Source: Dryocola clanedunensis subsp. sulfonylureivorans (lineage in GTDB: Bacteria; Pseudomonadota; Gammaproteobacteria; Enterobacterales; Enterobacteriaceae). Taken from it: a DNA stretch of 32,443 nt. The position numbers were made by a program, and so were the translations under genes. The notes beneath the pieces were generated by a model. That model was given only the letters and a program-made list of their open reading frames with translations, was not told the DNA's origin and did not search any database. This document shows positions 28,681-32,443 of the stretch, piece after piece. The stretch's first letter is position 1; each line of letters starts with the position of its first letter. Where the stretch lies: contig NZ_JAERMU010000033.1 in the NCBI RefSeq assembly GCF_016756775.1, positions 1-32,443 on the forward strand. Direction: 5' to 3'.

Positions 28681-28958
28681 TTTTATGACGCCGTCGACAC
28701 TTTCAAAAAGGAATAAACGGAAAATCATTATTTTTCATAGCGTAAGAAGATAATGAAAAAAATTCATTTTTCGCCATTTGGGAGGGATTTTACTTCGCGT
28801 ACTAATGAAAAATTATGCTTCTGAGTGCCGCATCCAAAAAAGTTAAGCAACTTTGAAAACAGAACGAAAACTCTGAGAGCAGCTTTCAGAGATCGCTTTT
28901 CCCTCATTGGAAATGGACAAATGAACCGGCAAGGTAAGGCATCGTCTAAGGAGGGAGT
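28681..28958. other. AT-rich intergenic region between ilvL and yifB
   Basis: No gene is seen here. It carries phased A/T runs, a perfect dyad AATGAA/TTCATT with five A between (28752-28768), and a possible IHF-like AATCATTATTTTT. It should hold the upstream control DNA of the ilv operon and the yifB promoter on the plus strand, whose exact position I cannot fix. Confidence 0.5.
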
Positions 28959-30479
28959 ATGTCACTGGCAGTTATCAACACGAGAGCCGCGCTGGGTATC
29001 GCAGCACCTCTCGTCACTGTTGAAGTTCATCTGAGCCAGGGTTTGCCGGGATTAACGCTGGTTGGCTTACCGGAAACGACCGTCAGAGAAGCCAGGGATC
29101 GAGTTCGCAGCGCCCTTATCAACAGCGGTTATACATTCCCGGCAAGAAAAATAACCATCAATCTTGCCCCTGCTGACCTTCCTAAAGAAGGTGGCAGATA
29201 CGACCTGCCGATTGCTCTTGCGCTGCTCGCAGCCTCTGAGCAGCTTTCCATGGACAAATTGGGTCAGTATGAGTTCGTCGGAGAATTAGCGCTTACAGGC
29301 GCTTTACGAGGCGTTCCGGGTGCTATTTCTGCTGCTATGGAAGCTTTAAAAGCAGGGAGAAATATCATTGCCGCAGAAGAAAATGCCAGTGAGCTCGGCT
29401 TAATCAAACAGCCTGGCTGCCTTATTGCAAATCATCTGACGCAAGTTTGTGCATTCCTGGAGAACAGAGGGGAGCTTCACAGCCCTGAACCACAGCAATT
29501 ATGGCAGGCGGATGACGAAAAGGATTTGAATGAAATATATGGTCAGCCTCAGGGTAAGCGAGCATTAGAAATTACCGCGGCGGGGGGGCACAACTTATTA
29601 CTCATCGGGCCTCCGGGAACAGGTAAAACCATGCTTGCCAGCCGCCTGACAACTATCATGCCCTCTCTTAGCGATGGAGAGGCGCTAGATAGTGCTGCGA
29701 TACTTAGCCTGGTGAATCCTCATGACCTACAAAAAAAGTGGCGTCAGCGCCCTTTCAGAGCCCCGCATCACAGTGCCTCGTTAACGGCGATGGTTGGCGG
29801 TGGAGCAATACCAGGACCCGGTGAAATTTCACTCGCCCATAACGGTGTCCTGTTCCTTGATGAGCTACCTGAGTTTGAAAGGCGTGTGCTGGACGCATTA
29901 CGAGAACCGATTGAGTCAGGTGTAATTCATATCTCACGGACCCGCGCAAAAATCAGCTATCCCGCACGCTTTCAACTACTCGCGGCAATGAATCCCAGCC
30001 CTACGGGTCACTATCAGGGGAGCCACAACCGCAGCTCACCTGAGCAGACGTTACGCTATCTGAGCCGGCTTTCTGGGCCATTTCTGGACCGCTTTGATCT
30101 CTCGGTTGAGATCCCTCTACCGCCTTCAGGCATGCTGAGTAACTCTGGGGAAAACTGTGAAAGTAGTATTGACGTAAAAACACGCGTCATTGGTACACAG
30201 CAGCGACAACTCTCTCGCCAGAACAAGCTCAATGCCATGTTGAGTAATCATGAAATACGGAAACACTGTGCCCTTAATCAAGATGATGCAATATGGCTGG
30301 AAGAGACGTTGGTTAAGTTGGGGTTGTCGATACGAGCATGGCAGCGATTACTGAAAGTCGCGAGGACAATCGCGGATCTTCATGGGGTTGAAAAAATCAG
30401 GCGGGAGCATCTGCTGGAGGCGCTAAGCTATCGGGCAATCGACCGTATGCTTACTCATTTGCAGCAGCTGGTAGGATAA
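28959..30479 (+). CDS. yifB: YifB, ComM/Mg-chelatase-like AAA+ ATPase
   Basis: YifB belongs to the ComM family of hexameric AAA+ proteins related to magnesium chelatase subunits; ComM promotes branch migration during DNA uptake in competent bacteria, and the enterobacterial role is less clear. The 506-aa protein has an N-terminal S5-like/Lon-like domain (about 1-170) and an AAA+ core with Walker A GPPGTGKT (217-224). The Walker B LFLDELPEF follows, then a C-terminal lid. It starts with ATG behind an AAGGAGGGAG site. It is a single-gene transcript ending in the terminator at 30481. Confidence 0.95.
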   Translation: MSLAVINTRAALGIAAPLVTVEVHLSQGLPGLTLVGLPETTVREARDRVRSALINSGYTFPARKITINLAPADLPKEGGRYDLPIALALLAASEQLSMDKLGQYEFVGELALTGALRGVPGAISAAMEALKAGRNIIAAEENASELGLIKQPGCLIANHLTQVCAFLENRGELHSPEPQQLWQADDEKDLNEIYGQPQGKRALEITAAGGHNLLLIGPPGTGKTMLASRLTTIMPSLSDGEALDSAAILSLVNPHDLQKKWRQRPFRAPHHSASLTAMVGGGAIPGPGEISLAHNGVLFLDELPEFERRVLDALREPIESGVIHISRTRAKISYPARFQLLAAMNPSPTGHYQGSHNRSSPEQTLRYLSRLSGPFLDRFDLSVEIPLPPSGMLSNSGENCESSIDVKTRVIGTQQRQLSRQNKLNAMLSNHEIRKHCALNQDDAIWLEETLVKLGLSIRAWQRLLKVARTIADLHGVEKIRREHLLEALSYRAIDRMLTHLQQLVG

Positions 30480-30480
30480 A

Positions 30481-30504
30481 AAATGGGGCTTGAGCCCCAT
30501 TTTT
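30481..30504. terminator. Bidirectional terminator between yifB and maoP
   Basis: AAATGGGGCT and AGCCCCATTT form a perfect 10-bp stem around TG, with T-runs on both strands. It lies immediately after the yifB stop and just beyond the maoP stop, serving both convergent genes. Confidence 0.93.
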
Positions 30505-30505
30505 A

Positions 30506-30844
30506 CTAATCGTCGCTGTCGGTAAAGTCTTCCACCGTATCCATCTGCGGCTTGCCGCCAGACAGAGTATGAAAGCGCTTGGGACGCTTAATGCGTGACA
30601 TGTATTTACTCCACACACGCTCTGCTTCCGTAACCGGCTCACGCTGTCCACGGCATACCGCAACAAATAACACTTCTTCTTCTGTACCAGGCTCACGCTT
30701 GCCGAGATCCAGCTCATTGAACGCATAACCATGACGTTCCAGTAACTGTGCCTCTTTGATGGTGAAATCACCATGGCGAGCGAACCCGCGCGGATAATGT
30801 TTATTGTCGAAAAACCGATTAGTCGTCGTAAAGCTTTCCGCCAT
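30506..30844 (-). CDS. maoP: Macrodomain Ori organization protein MaoP
   Basis: MaoP (formerly YifE) is reported in E. coli to act with a 17-bp maoS site near its gene to organise the Ori macrodomain of the chromosome. The 112-aa protein equals E. coli in length and is nearly identical, with the block [20 protein letters not shown] and an acidic C-terminus ending in DSDD. It belongs to the DUF413 family. It is divergent from hdfR over a 119-bp region with a strong dyad. The gene is part of the group of replication-associated factors that co-occur with Dam and SeqA. Confidence 0.96.
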   Translation of the reverse strand: MAESFTTTNRFFDNKHYPRGFARHGDFTIKEAQLLERHGYAFNELDLGKREPGTEEEVLFVAVCRGQREPVTEAERVWSKYMSRIKRPKRFHTLSGGKPQMDTVEDFTDSDD

Positions 30845-30888
30845 CCTACACGCTCCTAATTCTCTTGGCCGAGCTATTTATGGCGCGG

Positions 30889-30917
30889 AGTATTAGTTAC
30901 GCTTGACAGAGCGTCAA
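30889..30917 (-). promoter_or_regulatory. maoP promoter overlapping a TTGAC-N5-GTCAA dyad
   Basis: On the minus strand a -35 TTGACG (30912-30917) is 17 bases from a -10 AATACT (30889-30894). The perfect dyad TTGAC/GTCAA (30903-30917) covers the -35 and contains a T-N11-A LysR-type core, so HdfR is a candidate ligand. The E. coli maoS site is reported in this promoter region; I cannot identify it by sequence. Confidence 0.5.
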
Positions 30918-30963
30918 ACAAAACATTTAAATCATAACGACAAATTATTTTTGGGAGCGCGTT

Positions 30964-31788
30964 GTGGATACCGAATTACTGAAAACCTTTTTGGAAGTGA
31001 GCCGCACCCGCCATTTTGGACGTGCTGCAGAAGCGCTCTACTTGACGCAGTCCGCCGTGAGTTTTCGTATTCGCCAGCTCGAAAATCAGCTGGGTGTGAA
31101 TCTTTTTACCAGACACCGCAATAACATACGTTTGACGACCGCGGGTGAACGTCTGCTGCCCTACGCAGAAAACCTGATGAGCATCTGGCTTGCGGCCAAA
31201 AAAGAGGTCTCACATACCTCCCAGCATAACCAGCTCACTATCGGTGCCAGCGCCTCATTATGGGAATGCCTGCTTTCAGAGTGGTTAGTTTCGCTTTATC
31301 AGGAACATAGCGTGTTTCAGTTTGAAGCACGCATTGCACAGCGCCAGTCGCTGGTAAAACAGCTGCATGAACGTCAGCTGGATTTGCTGATCACAACAGA
31401 AGCGCCAAAAATGGATGAATTTGCCAGCCAGCTGGTAGGGCATTTCGATCTTGCCTTGTTCTCAGCATTTGAAAAAAGTAAAAAAGAAGATCTCACTTAT
31501 TTACGACTGGAGTGGGGGCCGGATTTCCAGCAGCACGAAGCGGGATTGATCAGCCCCGAGGACATACCCACTCTCACGACAAGCTCAACCAAAATTGTCA
31601 GCAGCATGCTGAAAGCGCTCAATGGCTATGCATTTTTACCAGTTGAATGGGCAAAAGAGCAGCAGGACGTTTATCAGATGGTAGAATCGAAGATCCTCTC
31701 ACGTCCGCTGTATGCCATCTGGTTACAAAACAGTGATAAACAGAGCACGATCAAAGAGTTACTTAAGACACAACTCATAGCGCAGTAA
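30964..31788 (+). CDS. hdfR: LysR-type regulator HdfR
   Basis: HdfR is described in E. coli as an H-NS-dependent repressor of flhDC that also activates gltBD. The 274-aa protein has the N-terminal helix-turn-helix (about 18-37, [20 protein letters not shown]) and a substrate-binding domain with [11 protein letters not shown] and [15 protein letters not shown]. It starts with GTG, with GGGAG seven to eight bases upstream. It is about five residues shorter than E. coli HdfR; part of the loss falls near residue 118 where E. coli has an extra QDAHTG-like stretch. The C-terminal third is the most divergent part. Its stop codon lies in the loop of a terminator hairpin. Confidence 0.95.
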   Translation: MDTELLKTFLEVSRTRHFGRAAEALYLTQSAVSFRIRQLENQLGVNLFTRHRNNIRLTTAGERLLPYAENLMSIWLAAKKEVSHTSQHNQLTIGASASLWECLLSEWLVSLYQEHSVFQFEARIAQRQSLVKQLHERQLDLLITTEAPKMDEFASQLVGHFDLALFSAFEKSKKEDLTYLRLEWGPDFQQHEAGLISPEDIPTLTTSSTKIVSSMLKALNGYAFLPVEWAKEQQDVYQMVESKILSRPLYAIWLQNSDKQSTIKELLKTQLIAQ

Positions 31789-31803
31789 TGCGCTTTTGTT
31801 GTT
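31779..31803 (+). terminator. hdfR terminator with the stop codon in its loop
   Basis: AGCGCA (31779-31784) and TGCGCT (31789-31794) pair around GTAA, whose TAA is the hdfR stop, followed by TTTGTTGTT. The stem overlaps the last two codons of hdfR. Confidence 0.7.
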
Positions 31804-31832
31804 CATGAAGAGATTATCGCCAAATTACAGGC

Positions 31833-31861
31833 AAAAAAAATCCTTTGCCGAAGCAAAGGAT
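31833..31861 (-). terminator. Terminator of the rRNA operon after trpT
   Basis: On the minus strand ATCCTTTGC and GCAAAGGAT form a perfect 9-bp stem around TTCG, a very stable loop, followed by eight T. It lies seven bases past the CCA of tRNA-Trp. Confidence 0.95.
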
Positions 31862-31868
31862 CATTATA

Positions 31869-31944
31869 TGGCAGGGGCGGAGAGACTCGAACTCGCGACA
31901 CCCGGTTTTGGAGACCGGTGCTCTACCAACTGAGCTACGCCCCT
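31869..31944 (-). tRNA. trpT: tRNA-Trp (anticodon CCA)
   Basis: This 76-nt gene has acceptor AGGGGCG, anticodon CCA in CTCCAAAA, a GAGTTCGAGTC T-arm and encoded CCA. It is the last gene of the rRNA operon, as in E. coli rrnC. Confidence 0.97.
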
Positions 31945-31999
31945 AAATAACGCTTATTATTAAGCCCGCTAATTAAGCAGGCATAATTTTTTTATTAAG

Positions 32000-32076
32000 T
32001 GGCGGAACGGACGGGACTCGAACCCGCGACCCCCTGCGTGACAGGCAGGTATTCTAACCGACTGAACTACCGCTCC
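32000..32076 (-). tRNA. aspT: tRNA-Asp (anticodon GUC)
   Basis: This 77-nt gene has acceptor GGAGCGG, anticodon GTC in CTGTCACG, a GGTTCGAGTCC T-arm and encoded CCA. It sits between 5S rRNA and trpT. Confidence 0.97.
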
Positions 32077-32131
32077 ACCGAATTTCTTACAACCACCAGG
32101 TGTCACTCTGGCTTTTACTGCTTTGAATTTG

Positions 32132-32251
32132 GAGCCTGGCAGTTCCCTACTCTCGCATGGGGAGACCCCACACTACCATCGGCGCTACGGCGTTTCACTT
32201 CTGAGTTCGGCATGGGGTCAGGTGGGACCACCGCGCTAGTGCCGCCAGGCA
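32132..32251 (-). rRNA. rrf: 5S ribosomal RNA
   Basis: This 120-base gene starts TGCCTGGCGGC on the minus strand and contains the invariant CCGAACTCAGAAGTGAAACG and GATGGTAGTGTGGGGTCTCC blocks. The 5' and 3' ends pair through GCCTGGC/GCCAGGC. Ends were set by comparison with E. coli and could be off by a base or two. Confidence 0.96.
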
Positions 32252-32352
32252 TATTCTGTTCGCTAACCGTCACGCTTTCTCGTAACCATTAACTTAAAAT
32301 CTGGAACATCAGCTGAAAATTAAATCTCTCACCAAAACACCTTCGGTGTTGT

Positions 32353-32443
32353 AAGGTTAAGCCTCACGGATCATTAGTACTGGTTAGCTCAACGTATCGC
32401 TACGCTTACACACCCAGCCTATCAACGTCGTAGTCTTCAACGT
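32353..32443 (-). rRNA. rrl: 23S ribosomal RNA, 3' end (partial)
   Basis: The last 91 bases of 23S rRNA enter at the window edge. The minus strand ends with GTGAGGCTTAACCTT, the standard enterobacterial 3' end, and GAGCTAACCAGTACTAATGA lies just before. The 5' remainder lies outside the window. The 101-bp spacer to 5S holds no gene. Confidence 0.95.

Noticed and set aside
31999-32292. 97-codon open frame on the plus strand
   Set aside because: It is antisense to tRNA-Asp and 5S rRNA; RNA genes explain the sequence fully.

Overview
This is a conserved chromosomal stretch from an enteric bacterium of the Enterobacteriaceae. The gene order is the one found around rrnC, ilv, rho and wec in Escherichia coli, read here in the opposite direction. 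Nearly every protein matches its E. coli namesake along its whole length with only scattered substitutions, but not closely enough for E. coli itself. I do not assign a genus. The comparisons with E. coli are from memory and were not computed.

Layout. 1-452 has no gene but holds stem-loops and a duplicated block made of a terminator plus the 3' end of a tRNA-Pro. 453-898 is the tRNA cluster argX-hisR-leuT-proM (minus). 1131-12022 is the enterobacterial common antigen (ECA) operon, transcribed wecA-wzzE-wecB-wecC-wecD-wecE-wzxE-wecF-wzyE-wecG (minus). 12265-14212 holds rho and trxA (minus). 14331-17093 is rhlB-gppA (plus). 17095-19116 is rep (minus) and 19200-19481 is ppiC (plus). 19527-28604 is the branched-chain amino acid region: ilvC (minus), its divergent activator ilvY (plus), and the attenuated operon ilvL-ilvG-ilvM-ilvE-ilvD-ilvA (minus). 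28959-31788 holds yifB (plus), maoP (minus) and hdfR (plus). 31869 to the end is the distal part of an rRNA operon on the minus strand: 23S 3' end, 5S, tRNA-Asp, tRNA-Trp and a terminator.

How the genes work together. WecA starts the lipid-linked ECA unit with GlcNAc-1-P. WecB and WecC make UDP-ManNAcA, which WecG adds. WecE and WecD make TDP-Fuc4NAc, which WecF adds. WzxE flips the unit, and WzyE with WzzE polymerises it to a set length. IlvA, IlvG/M, IlvC, IlvD and IlvE form the isoleucine/valine pathway, controlled by the IlvL attenuator and by IlvY.

Main departures from the familiar layout. rffG and rffH (dTDP-glucose 4,6-dehydratase and glucose-1-phosphate thymidylyltransferase), expected between wecC and wecD, are cleanly absent. 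yifK, expected between wecG and argX, is absent. The region behind proM carries a 148-bp duplication with a fold-back insert. The rho leader keeps rhoL-like DNA but not the rhoL reading frame. The ilvA terminator lies inside the ilvY coding sequence. I found no CRISPR array, no insertion sequence, no prophage and no clearly new multi-gene system.
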